The notes under the pieces are model-generated. The model was not told where the DNA came from, ran no database searches, and worked only from the letters and a program-made list of their open reading frames with translations. Below are positions 17,570 through 25,887 of a stretch of DNA of 64,000 nucleotides, piece after piece. Every line of letters begins with the position of its first letter. The first letter of the stretch is position 1. This stretch comes from CAXBMB01 sp052078155 (GTDB lineage: Bacteria > Pseudomonadota > Alphaproteobacteria > Kiloniellales > DSM-21159), in contig JBQJBP010000001.1 in assembly GCA_052078155.1 (NCBI GenBank), positions 2,593,078 to 2,657,077 on the forward strand, read 5' to 3'. The translations under genes were made by a program, and so were the position numbers.

Positions 17570-18475
17570 ATGAAATCTTACCGTCACACCCTGCCGCCTT
17601 TGGATGTTCTGCTGTTTTTCGAGGCCGCGGCCCGTCATCTGAATTTCACCGAAGCCGCCGCAGAATTGCTGGTTTCCCAAACCGCTGTCAGCAAACGCGT
17701 CCGGCAGCTGGAGGATCATCTGGGACTGCCGCTTTTCCTGCGTGACGGACGACGACTGGAACTGACGGAAGCCGGATACAAACTCAAAGAACAGAGCCAG
17801 GCGCTGCTGGACTATGCCCAAAGCAGTCTGCAGAGCCTTGCAGCGGCCCCTGACCTGCCCGTGCGTATCGCGGCCAACTCTGCCATCTCGCTCTTTTGGC
17901 TCAGCCCGCACCTCAAGGCTTTTGGGCTGTCCGCTCAGGCCTGCGCCGTTGAGCTGGTCACCTCCGACCGGACTGCCGATTTGCTCAGCCCGGACAACGA
18001 TCTGGCGGTTCTGCACGGCAATGGAAAATGGCAGGGGCTGATCGCCACCCCCCTCTTTCCGGACAGCCTGTCACCGGTGATGTCGAAGAGCCTGGCGGAA
18101 AAACTGGAGATTGCGCCGGGAACGGACCTGCAGGATTTGACGCCGGATCAGCGATCCCCCCTTCTTACCTTCACCCGACTGGAGCCCAGCTGGACCAACT
18201 GGGATAACTGGGGCGGGGCAGACCAGGTGACGAACTGGCCCCGCGTTGTGTGCAACACCTATGCCCAGTCCATCGGCGCGGCTCTGTCCGGTCAGGGCAT
18301 CGCCCTGGCCAGCGCCTCTGTCTTGTCTCAGGAACTGAGCAATGGCGACCTTCTGATGCTGGGGCCAACGGTTGTGTCCCAACAGCGGGCCTACTATCTG
18401 GCGCAGCCGGACAAGGCCCTGCCAAACCCGCAGACAGACGTTCTCAAGAAAGCCCTGTTAGAAGCCGTTGCCTAG
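17570..18475 (+). CDS. LysR-family transcriptional regulator (GcvA-like)
   Basis: A 301-residue regulator starting at ATG 17570, with the DNA-binding helix-turn-helix in the first 60 residues (FTEAAAELLVSQTAVSKRV), then a co-inducer domain. It is divergent from the M24 gene with 99 bp between starts, the classical arrangement for a LysR regulator and its target, so it probably controls the M24 gene and possibly pxpABC. The sequence HLNFTEAAAELLVSQTAVS is like GcvA/AmpR-type members. Its TAG stop is formed by the first bases of a dispersed repeat copy. Confidence 0.9.
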   Translation: MKSYRHTLPPLDVLLFFEAAARHLNFTEAAAELLVSQTAVSKRVRQLEDHLGLPLFLRDGRRLELTEAGYKLKEQSQALLDYAQSSLQSLAAAPDLPVRIAANSAISLFWLSPHLKAFGLSAQACAVELVTSDRTADLLSPDNDLAVLHGNGKWQGLIATPLFPDSLSPVMSKSLAEKLEIAPGTDLQDLTPDQRSPLLTFTRLEPSWTNWDNWGGADQVTNWPRVVCNTYAQSIGAALSGQGIALASASVLSQELSNGDLLMLGPTVVSQQRAYYLAQPDKALPNPQTDVLKKALLEAVA

Positions 18476-18531
18476 AGTGAGATCGGTTTAAGCGGAAGCA
18501 CTGCGTGATGACGCTTAAAGCGTGAAACTCT
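18473..18531 (+). repeat. Dispersed palindromic repeat, copy 2 (partial)
   Basis: Begins CTAGAGTGAGATCGGTTTAA and contains the ACGCTTAAAGCGT palindrome followed by GAAACTCT. It matches the first about 55 bp of the longest copy at 46589, with substitutions. The first bases supply the TAG stop of the LysR gene. It then loses similarity. Confidence 0.8.
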
Positions 18532-18622
18532 ATTCCTGCTCCAGGAAAGATCCCCTTTGCCTCAAAGCTGCGTCAAATGAAACCTGAACAGGGCTGCAGG
18601 TGCTGCCGCTTCATAAGGGCGC

Positions 18623-19576
18623 TCAGCGGTCGGGATCCAGCGGATAAGTTCGCGCCGCCAGCGGAAGGGCCATTGCACTCTGTGTGACGCACTCAATAAA
18701 GGCAGCTTCCGTTCGGCTGGGGGTCACCGCTGGGTTCGTGATCAGATGCACATCCACCTGCATGGCATCTCCATAGGGCGGCAAACGCCATAGCTGGCCG
18801 GCCTCCACTTCCGGCTGCGCCACGTGTACCGGGATGGGTCCGATACCCAGCCCGGCAATGATCATGCGTTTCAGTTCTTCGGTGTTGTTGGAGACCCCGA
18901 CAAAGGGGTCGGCGAATTTCACCCGGTGGCGCATTTCAGCAATGCTCTGCAGGTCATCGGAAAAGACGGCAGAGGGATAGGTCACGGCTTTTTCCCCTTC
19001 CAGATCTGAAAGAGCCAGGTCCTTTCGCCCGAAAAACCTGTGTTTGGGACCACAGTAAAAACCGCAGTACTCGCGATAGAGATGCAGGTAATCCAGTTCC
19101 GGGCGCTTCACCGATATGGGGGCAATGCCAAAGGCGCTGAAACCGCTGGCAACGCGCTCCAGAATCTCCGGAATACGCAGGACCGAAATGGAAAAGGACG
19201 CACCGGGATGGCGCTCATGAAACTGGCTGAAGGCCTGATCCAGCAGAGGGCTGACCATGTGGCTGGCAATGGCGACCTTGACCACGCCTTTCAAGTCACC
19301 ACTGCTGTCGGACACAAGCGTTGAAATGCGATCAACCGAATTGCAGATGTCCCGGGCTTCGGGAAACAGCGCCCGTCCGGCTTCCGTCAGGGTAAAGGAC
19401 TTGGAGCTGCGCAGAACCAGGGTGCAGCCCAGCTGCTCTTCCAGGTTCTTCAGCGCGGCACTGACCGCCGGCTGCCCCCGACGCAGCACCTCTGCCGCTC
19501 TGGAAACGCTCTGGTTTTCGACGATCACCACAAAGGTATGCAGAAGGTTCCAGTTGGTCAGTTTAGGGTCCGCCAT
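18623..19576 (-). CDS. LysR-family transcriptional regulator
   Basis: A 317-residue regulator. ATG 19576 has AAAGG eight bases upstream and starts MADPKLTNWNLLHTF; upstream in-frame codons would add a hydrophobic leader unlike the family. The helix-turn-helix is VSRAAEVLRRGQPAVSAAL. The effector domain runs from about residue 95 to the end. It lies downstream of the monooxygenase-hydrolase pair in the same direction, 180 bp away, and may regulate them, though the link is only positional. Confidence 0.88.
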   Translation of the reverse strand: MADPKLTNWNLLHTFVVIVENQSVSRAAEVLRRGQPAVSAALKNLEEQLGCTLVLRSSKSFTLTEAGRALFPEARDICNSVDRISTLVSDSSGDLKGVVKVAIASHMVSPLLDQAFSQFHERHPGASFSISVLRIPEILERVASGFSAFGIAPISVKRPELDYLHLYREYCGFYCGPKHRFFGRKDLALSDLEGEKAVTYPSAVFSDDLQSIAEMRHRVKFADPFVGVSNNTEELKRMIIAGLGIGPIPVHVAQPEVEAGQLWRLPPYGDAMQVDVHLITNPAVTPSRTEAAFIECVTQSAMALPLAARTYPLDPDR

Positions 19577-19756
19577 CACATACCTTTTGTCACAGGAAAA
19601 CCGAAAAGAAGAACAGACAAACCTTAACAGGAGGAAAGAGCGCAATGAGAGTTAACAAACCCGGACAACCACTAAAAAAAAATGTCACAGCCCCAGACAC
19701 TAAGAAAGCACAACAGCATCAGGAAAAGACAAGTGCATCAGGATGAAACAAGCCCT

Positions 19757-20530
19757 TCAAAGAAAGCCTGATCTTTGCCAGAAGCAGCGCAGGTCGCGGC
19801 CCACCTGGTCTGGCACTTCTGTCAGGATGCCGTTCTTCAGCCCCGGATACAGCAGCGTCTCAACGTGATCATATTCCGCTGCTCTGGCCAGGAGCGTATC
19901 GGCGGACACGCCAATGGCCTGATCGCCTGACAACAGCAAAACCGGACAGGCAAGCGCCGCCAGATCTGGCTCTGCCTCCGGGTCTGCATAGGCCCGGTAG
20001 GTCTGGGTAAACACCGCCAGATCCATGTTCCTGAACTGCGCCAATCGGGCTGCCAGCACATCAGGATGCTGGCGCGCAAAAGCGGGCCTGTACCAGCTGC
20101 TCACCATACCTGACAACGTTTCTTCGATGCCCTTGTCAGCCACCTGCTGCAGGAAACTCTCGACCCGCGCCAGTTCCTGTTCGGAGCGATCGAGAGGAGT
20201 GGCCAGCAAGGTCAAAGATCGGATAGCTGCCGGATGTAACCTGGCCACTCGCGCGGCGATCAACCCGCCCAATGAATGACCAACCAAATGCACCCTGTCG
20301 GCTGGAAGCAGCCCGAGCAGTTCGCTCAGATCTTCCACAAAAACCTCAAAAGTCAGCCGTTCAGCAGGCAGGGAGCAGCGACCATGCCCCCGCAGGTCAT
20401 AGCTGACACAATGATGATCGCCTGACAGCTCGGCAATCACCCCTTCCCAGGTTTCCTGGCTGGAAGCATTGCCATGCACAAAGACCACGGTCTCACCGTC
20501 GCCACGTTGCTGAAAGTCAACAGCTGTCAT
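19757..20530 (-). CDS. Alpha/beta hydrolase with substituted catalytic histidine
   Basis: A 257-residue alpha/beta hydrolase from ATG 20530 (AGAGG upstream). The oxyanion strand VVFVHGNASS, the nucleophile elbow GHSLGG (Ser86) and a late acid LLSGDQAIG are present. At the place where the catalytic histidine is expected, the usual pattern GxxHG..E.P reads GLKNGILTEVP, so residue 233 is Asn. The protein may be inactive, altered in mechanism or non-hydrolytic. It is 11 bp after the FAD monooxygenase gene, an arrangement seen in aromatic or heteroaromatic degradation. Confidence 0.85.
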   Translation of the reverse strand: MTAVDFQQRGDGETVVFVHGNASSQETWEGVIAELSGDHHCVSYDLRGHGRCSLPAERLTFEVFVEDLSELLGLLPADRVHLVGHSLGGLIAARVARLHPAAIRSLTLLATPLDRSEQELARVESFLQQVADKGIEETLSGMVSSWYRPAFARQHPDVLAARLAQFRNMDLAVFTQTYRAYADPEAEPDLAALACPVLLLSGDQAIGVSADTLLARAAEYDHVETLLYPGLKNGILTEVPDQVGRDLRCFWQRSGFL

Positions 20531-20541
20531 CGTCCGGCCTC

Positions 20542-21687
20542 TCAGAATCCGGGAACATGATCGGTGGCGCAACGCAGGCTGTTCTGAAAGCGATCGGTTC
20601 TGGACAGAAGCGGCAAAACGCGGGAGCGCAAGGTCAACAGCTGACCGGGCCAGCGGGTGCCGACAAGCCCATAGAGATAGGACATCTTCTGGGTCTGATC
20701 CGTATAGGGCCGCTCGCTGGCTTCCCAGCGCTGCAGCGTTTCCGCGATGTCCCTGTTCTGCGTCACCGCCCGCGCCAGAGAGGTGGCGTTGACAATGGCC
20801 ACCCCGGCCCCCTGCCCAAGATTAGGGGTCATGCCATGCGCCGCATCCCCCAGGATCATGGCCCGTCCTGACGACCAGGCCCGGCAGGTGACATTGTAGA
20901 AGGGGCGCCAGTGCTCCTCCGGGTTTTTGGGCAGGCGCGTCAGATACTCCTCCAGCCAGGGATGGGTGGACAGCCAGGCTTCCAGGTTAAAGGGCTGCTG
21001 CAACCGACCCTGCTGGTCGCTTTCAGGGCAGCAGAGGAAGATGTAGTGATGATCCTTGCTGGCCGGTGCGATGCCGACCCGACGCCCATGGGTCCAGGAT
21101 TCCACCCGCTGGAGGTTCACACTGTCCCCCTCCCGGCGCTCAATCAGATGGCGGCCACAGCCGTCGCGCACCTGGACGATTTTCCGGGTCAGCCCCAGAG
21201 ACTCCCGGACCTTCGAAAAGACTCCATCGGCACCAATGACCAGATCTGCCTGGCTTTCCGACTCGTCCTCAAAGACCAGGCGACCATCAGAATGGGCCCC
21301 CACCACCTTGGAAGAGGTGACAATCTCAGCGCCCGCCTTTACCGCCGCCTCAGCCAGAATCCGATGCAGATCGGTGCGCAGCAACACGATCAGTCCGGGT
21401 GCCTGATCCTGATCCCGCCGCAGGATCACCTCCAGGTTACGATGATCCAACAATTTGCGCGGTTGATCACTGGCCACACCGGCCTGCGCCACCTGCTGGA
21501 ACACCCCCAGATCTTTCAGCGCCACATGCACATTTTCCCAAAGGTAGATGCCGGCGCCGATTTCCCGCAGGTCCTGGCTGCGCTCATGCACACGTACCCG
21601 CCAGCCCTTTTGCGCCAAAGCGGTTGCTGCTGCCAGCCCGGCCAATCCCGCCCCGGCAATCTCTGCGCTGCGCTGTTTTGTGTCCAT
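20542..21687 (-). CDS. FAD-dependent aromatic-ring monooxygenase
   Basis: A 381-residue flavoprotein monooxygenase of the class A (PHBH/salicylate hydroxylase) type. The N-terminal FAD motif is IAGAGLAGLAAATALA, the second is ADLVIGADGVFSKVR, and the third GDAAHGMTPNLGQGAG. ATG 21687 follows AGGA. Such enzymes hydroxylate aromatic rings with NAD(P)H and O2; the substrate cannot be read from the sequence. It forms an operon with the following hydrolase gene and faces away from the 22.3-31.0 kb operon. Confidence 0.88.
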   Translation of the reverse strand: MDTKQRSAEIAGAGLAGLAAATALAQKGWRVRVHERSQDLREIGAGIYLWENVHVALKDLGVFQQVAQAGVASDQPRKLLDHRNLEVILRRDQDQAPGLIVLLRTDLHRILAEAAVKAGAEIVTSSKVVGAHSDGRLVFEDESESQADLVIGADGVFSKVRESLGLTRKIVQVRDGCGRHLIERREGDSVNLQRVESWTHGRRVGIAPASKDHHYIFLCCPESDQQGRLQQPFNLEAWLSTHPWLEEYLTRLPKNPEEHWRPFYNVTCRAWSSGRAMILGDAAHGMTPNLGQGAGVAIVNATSLARAVTQNRDIAETLQRWEASERPYTDQTQKMSYLYGLVGTRWPGQLLTLRSRVLPLLSRTDRFQNSLRCATDHVPGF

Positions 21688-22286
21688 CCGGTAATGTCCT
21701 GCTCTAACTGTCAAATCGGTACAAATGGCTTCACGAGACGCTACCAGCCAAAAGCGAGATCTCAGGTCCGTCCAGTGTTAGAAGGGCACCCACGGCTTTC
21801 GGTCTGGCACACAACACCTCGGACAAGGTGAGTGAACCTGGCCCAGCCCAGTCCCCTAAACCTCAACCCATGATCTGTCAGAGGCTGGCAGGCCATTGCC
21901 AAAATGACAAATCGATAGAAACTTCAGTAACATCAATTTTTTTGATTTTTAAACCCAGTTAGCTCCTCGAGCAGACGAGATCAGAACAAGCGGTCAGCGC
22001 CACGCCCTCAGGCTTCGGGCTGAAGATGCGGGGAGGGGAGGAGGGCGATTTACAGGCTGATTGCAGGTACACAGTTCATCCCACTCCTGCCACAATGTTG
22101 TCCCTTTCTAATCAGCGACAGCAGGCAGCCGACAGACTGACGAAGCGGACAGGGTGCCTCCACAGGCTGCGGGCAACACCTTTCCGGTTGCGCGAAACAG
22201 GCAGCATGCTATACCGCTTTGGTTGTTTTGGATGTCTGGTTCCTGCAGTCAGGAACACTGAACTGAAGGTCTCAGGTACGTTTGGT
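21688..22286. other. Divergent intergenic region
   Basis: About 600 bp with no supported gene. It must hold the promoters of the monooxygenase operon (minus) and of the large envelope operon (plus). An AT-rich stretch at about 21930-21960 could include promoter elements. A frame starting at 22026 runs into the first envelope gene but its N-terminal part lacks a signal peptide or family resemblance. Confidence 0.4.
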
Positions 22287-22982
22287 ATGGTAACTACTGG
22301 TATGGCAACTGAAGCTGGAATCCTGAAGTTCCTTTTCTCAAAGTCACCGCTTGCGTGGCTGCTTGCCGGACTGCTGCTGGACCCCGCTCTGGCCAATGCA
22401 CAGGACACATCGTCCGGCGCTGCTCCGTTAAGCGAAGGAACCGGCAGCATCAACTGCGCCAATTCAGAAGTTGATTATCGAGATCAGGACAACCTCACAG
22501 TCGAAGAACGCATCGCCCTGATGGACCAGGCACTGAACAGATCTCTGGCACAGTTTGACGACTGTCAGGCCGATCAGGCGGGCGGCGGGGGAGACAGTGG
22601 ATCACAGGCCAGCGGCGAAGGGTCCGGCAGCGGACAGGCAGCCGACGGCAGCGGAAATGACGGCACGGCAGCAGAAGGCGGAGGCGCCACAGGCAGCGAA
22701 CCGGTCAATTCCGTTTCAGCCAGCGACATGCAGGGGACAGAAACCACCGTGGTTGCCACTCCGCCTGAAGGGTCAACACCCGTTGCGGACGGTGGGGGTG
22801 GAAATCAGGGCACGCTGACCCTGAACAATGGTAAGATCCCTGACGACATCCCTCCGGCGGATAATGACAGCTTGCTGGCTGCACAGATTAGAAAAGCAGC
22901 AGAAAACGAACCGGATCCGGAGAAACGCGAACGCTTGTGGGCCGAGTATCGCAAGTACCGCGGCCTCCCACAGCCGGAATAA
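22287..22982 (+). CDS. Exported Gly/Ser-rich protein, first gene of the vWA/MotA-like operon
   Basis: About 231 residues from ATG 22287 (AGG at 22274-22276; a second ATG is at 22302). It has a signal-peptide-like segment (PLAWLLAGLLLDPALANA), a short N-terminal helix-forming region with two Cys (SINCANSEVDY and QFDDCQAD), and a long Gly/Ser/Ala low-complexity linker. The conserved-looking C-terminal tail has DNDSLLAAQIRKAAE and ERLWAEYRKYRGLP. The tail looks like a short binding module. It ends 17 bp before the lipoprotein gene. No named family recognised; role inferred only from operon context. Confidence 0.7.
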   Translation: MVTTGMATEAGILKFLFSKSPLAWLLAGLLLDPALANAQDTSSGAAPLSEGTGSINCANSEVDYRDQDNLTVEERIALMDQALNRSLAQFDDCQADQAGGGGDSGSQASGEGSGSGQAADGSGNDGTAAEGGGATGSEPVNSVSASDMQGTETTVVATPPEGSTPVADGGGGNQGTLTLNNGKIPDDIPPADNDSLLAAQIRKAAENEPDPEKRERLWAEYRKYRGLPQPE

Positions 22983-22999
22983 ACAGGAAGGCACCCAGT

Positions 23000-24241
23000 A
23001 TGTTCTACCGACGCATGACTGCCTATTTCTCTGTAGCCTGCTTGGCTCTTGCCAGTTGCACGCCCAAGACAGGCGGTGAAATCAGCGCTGGCGGATTGGG
23101 TCCGCAATCCTCTTCATCCTTCTTCAGCAGCAGTTCCACCTCTGTGGAGCGGGTTGACTGGCCCAAACTGGATGTGGTGATCCCGGTTTTTGATCCCGGG
23201 CTGTCAGCAGATGCTGAAGACTATCAGGAAGAAGGCATCTGGCCGGAACTGCGACGGGCCGAAGCCAATCGTTTTGCCTTTAAACTGAAAGCCGCGCTGG
23301 AGGACACAGGCCAGTTCGGTGCCGTGCGGGTCACACCTGACAAAACCGCGACAGGTGATCTCTACATTCTGGGCCGGATCGAAGAATCCAACGGGGAGGA
23401 TGTCGAAATCGCTGTCTCTGTTTTCGACATTTCAGGAGATCGCTGGTTCAAGGATACCTTTGACCTGGAAGTCGATGAAGGCTTCTACAAAAATCCGCGC
23501 AACCGGGGCAAAGACCCCTACGATCCTCTCTTTACAGAAGCCGCTCAGGAGATCGCCGCCGAACTGGATGACTTTGAGCGGGCAGAGGTGGAAGAACTGA
23601 AGAACATCACAGACCTTCGGTTCGGCAGAGCCTTTTCAGAAGAAGCCTTCTCGCCCTACCTGAAGCAGGACGGGGACAAGTTTGCGCTGGTTGCCTTACC
23701 AGCAGCTGAAGACCCCATGCTGCGCCGCTCCCAGGCCATCCGGGTCAGAGATCAGCTCTTTGTCGATGGCCTGCAGCAAAACTATGCAGCTTTCAATTCG
23801 AAAATGAACGCCAGCTATCTGGTCTGGCAGAAACAGTCCATGGATGAAATCCTGGCTGAGCGGGAACGCAAAGCAGAAGCCACTGAACGGGTGATCCTGG
23901 GCATTGTCATGATCGGACTGGGCGTGGCCGCTGCAGCAGCCGGTGCCCGAACCAACTCCAGCTACGGCTCCTCCGCCATTGCCGGTGGCGTCACCGCCGG
24001 GGTGGTCGGGGTCTCCTCCATCGCCCAGGGCATCAAAATCAGCAAGGAAGCAGAAGTGCACCGCCAAGCTTTGCTGGAACTGGGGGAGTCCATCAACATT
24101 GAGATGGCCCCACAGGTCATCGACTATGAAAATAAAACCAAAGAACTGAACGGCACCGCGCAGGAGCAGTATCAGCAGTGGCGCGAGTTCCTGGCCGAGA
24201 TCTGGGCCCTTGAGAAAACCCCTGACAAGGTCATCCAGTAA
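23000..24241 (+). CDS. Predicted lipoprotein of the vWA/MotA-like operon
   Basis: 413 residues from ATG 23000, with AGGAAGG 8 bases upstream. The N terminus has a lipobox LASC (Cys20), so it should be a membrane-anchored lipoprotein. An alpha/beta region follows (about residues 50-160, LDVVIPVFDPGL, GDLYILGRIEES), which reminds me of CsgG/LpoB-type periplasmic domains. The middle is helical. A Gly/Ala-rich hydrophobic stretch (about residues 303-350, VILGIVMIGLGVAAAAAG) could insert in a membrane. It is 5 bp from the next gene. Function unknown. Confidence 0.7.
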   Translation: MFYRRMTAYFSVACLALASCTPKTGGEISAGGLGPQSSSSFFSSSSTSVERVDWPKLDVVIPVFDPGLSADAEDYQEEGIWPELRRAEANRFAFKLKAALEDTGQFGAVRVTPDKTATGDLYILGRIEESNGEDVEIAVSVFDISGDRWFKDTFDLEVDEGFYKNPRNRGKDPYDPLFTEAAQEIAAELDDFERAEVEELKNITDLRFGRAFSEEAFSPYLKQDGDKFALVALPAAEDPMLRRSQAIRVRDQLFVDGLQQNYAAFNSKMNASYLVWQKQSMDEILAERERKAEATERVILGIVMIGLGVAAAAAGARTNSSYGSSAIAGGVTAGVVGVSSIAQGIKISKEAEVHRQALLELGESINIEMAPQVIDYENKTKELNGTAQEQYQQWREFLAEIWALEKTPDKVIQ

Positions 24242-24246
24242 GATTC

Positions 24247-25887
24247 ATGTTGCAAAAAGATCTGGCAGAGGCCAACCGGCAAAGCCGTCGGGAGAGCTTT
24301 AGAACCATCGCTTTGCTGGCCTTGCTGGTGATCCTTGCCGGGCTGGGTTTCTGGACGCTGCCCCGGTTTCTGGCCCAGGAGCCGCCAGCACCAGATCAGA
24401 CCAGCAGCGTCGTTACCCTGGCCCCTCCCACAAGCGGTGAGGGGGCGGAACCTGGTGTATTGCCGGTGGAACCGCTGCCGTCAGATCAGGAAACAGACGC
24501 TGGAACCGACGAGGCCTTAGGGCCAGCCCCCCTGCCACCTGAACCACTCAAAACGGGTGACGAGGCAGGTCCGGCCTCTCCGCTCCCGCCAGAACCAACC
24601 TCTGATCCGGCCGAAACCAACAGCCCGCCACCGCCCCTGGAGTCCCTTGACCAGGCCGCCGCCAAAGCGGCCTATCTGGCGGCCTTTAAAGATTTCACGG
24701 AAGAACTGGAGCCCCGGATTCTGACCGATGACTTCGCCAGTTGGAATGGTGAGGCCCATCAGCAGATCCTCTCCCTGAAAAACAAAGCCCTGACGGCGTT
24801 TGGCAGCAATCAGATGAATGACGCCAGGCAGGCCATAGAAGACGCTGCCGACCTGGCGCGCACAGCCCTGGCTTCCAGAGAACAACAGTTCCAGGAAACG
24901 TTCACGAGAGCCTTGCAAGCCCTGGAAGACAATAACATCAAAGCCGCCGAAAAAGCCTGGAGCCAGGCCAGCGCCATACAGCCGGATGGTCCTGGTCTGG
25001 CCGCTTTGAAGAATAAGATAGATGTCTTTGCGCCCTTGCAGGCCCAGCTGGAAGCCGCCCGTATCGCCAGAGTGGAAAACAAACCCCAGCAGGAAATCGA
25101 TCACCTGCAGGCCGCCTTGCGTCTGGATCCTGACCGACCGGATCTAAAAGAGCGTATTGCACAGGTAGAAAAAGAGCTGAAAGACAAACGCTACGCCGAC
25201 GCCATTCAGTGGGGCATGGATTACGTCAGGGCTGGCAAAAAGGATGAAGCGGCCCAGAAACTGGGCGAGGCCAGGGATATCTATCCGGAACAGCGCCCGG
25301 AGACGGATCAGCTGGCCGTTGCTCTGATCAATCTGGCATTGAAACAGGCCTTTGATGAGCGGCTGAAAATAGCAGAAAAGGCCGAGGCCAGCGACGACTG
25401 GCAAAAAGCCAAAGAAACCTATGAAGAGATCCTGAAAGTCGTTCCCGGATCCGCCATTGCAAAAGAAAGGCTGGGGCAGGCAAAAGCGGTCCTGACTGCC
25501 GCCTCGCAGGTGCAGGCTCAATTGGACAACGTTCACCGTCTTAGCGTCCCTGCGGCCCGCCGGTCAGCCGAAGCTCTGCTGCAAGACACGGAGATCTATG
25601 GGGTCTTCAGCCCTGCCATCAAAAAAGATCTGGCCGAACTGCAGCGCCAACTGGACCTCTATGCTCAGGAGGTTCCGCTGGAAATCATCTCTGATGGCAA
25701 GACCTTCGTGTCTTTGCGTTCCATCGGCAAAATCGGTCTGGTGGAACAGAAAACCATCACGCTGCTGCCGGGTAAATATCGTCTGGAAGGACAGCGTGAC
25801 GGCTATAAGTCCAAGTTGATCCCCATTACCCTGGAACCCGGAGGGGGTCCGTTACAGGTTCGCGTTATTTGTGATGAACAGCTTTAA
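24247..25887 (+). CDS. Membrane-anchored TPR-like protein with PEGA-like C-terminal domain
   Basis: 546 residues: a cytoplasmic basic N terminus, one transmembrane helix (about residues 19-36, TIALLALLVILAGLGFW), a Pro/Glu-rich linker (about residues 40-135), an extended array of helical repeats with TPR character (about 140-460), and a beta-rich C-terminal domain (SIGKIGLVEQKTITLLPGKY) of the PEGA/carboxypeptidase-regulatory kind. The bulk should be in the periplasm. It probably scaffolds the complex encoded by the operon. It overlaps the next gene by 14 bp. Confidence 0.75.
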   Translation: MLQKDLAEANRQSRRESFRTIALLALLVILAGLGFWTLPRFLAQEPPAPDQTSSVVTLAPPTSGEGAEPGVLPVEPLPSDQETDAGTDEALGPAPLPPEPLKTGDEAGPASPLPPEPTSDPAETNSPPPPLESLDQAAAKAAYLAAFKDFTEELEPRILTDDFASWNGEAHQQILSLKNKALTAFGSNQMNDARQAIEDAADLARTALASREQQFQETFTRALQALEDNNIKAAEKAWSQASAIQPDGPGLAALKNKIDVFAPLQAQLEAARIARVENKPQQEIDHLQAALRLDPDRPDLKERIAQVEKELKDKRYADAIQWGMDYVRAGKKDEAAQKLGEARDIYPEQRPETDQLAVALINLALKQAFDERLKIAEKAEASDDWQKAKETYEEILKVVPGSAIAKERLGQAKAVLTAASQVQAQLDNVHRLSVPAARRSAEALLQDTEIYGVFSPAIKKDLAELQRQLDLYAQEVPLEIISDGKTFVSLRSIGKIGLVEQKTITLLPGKYRLEGQRDGYKSKLIPITLEPGGGPLQVRVICDEQL

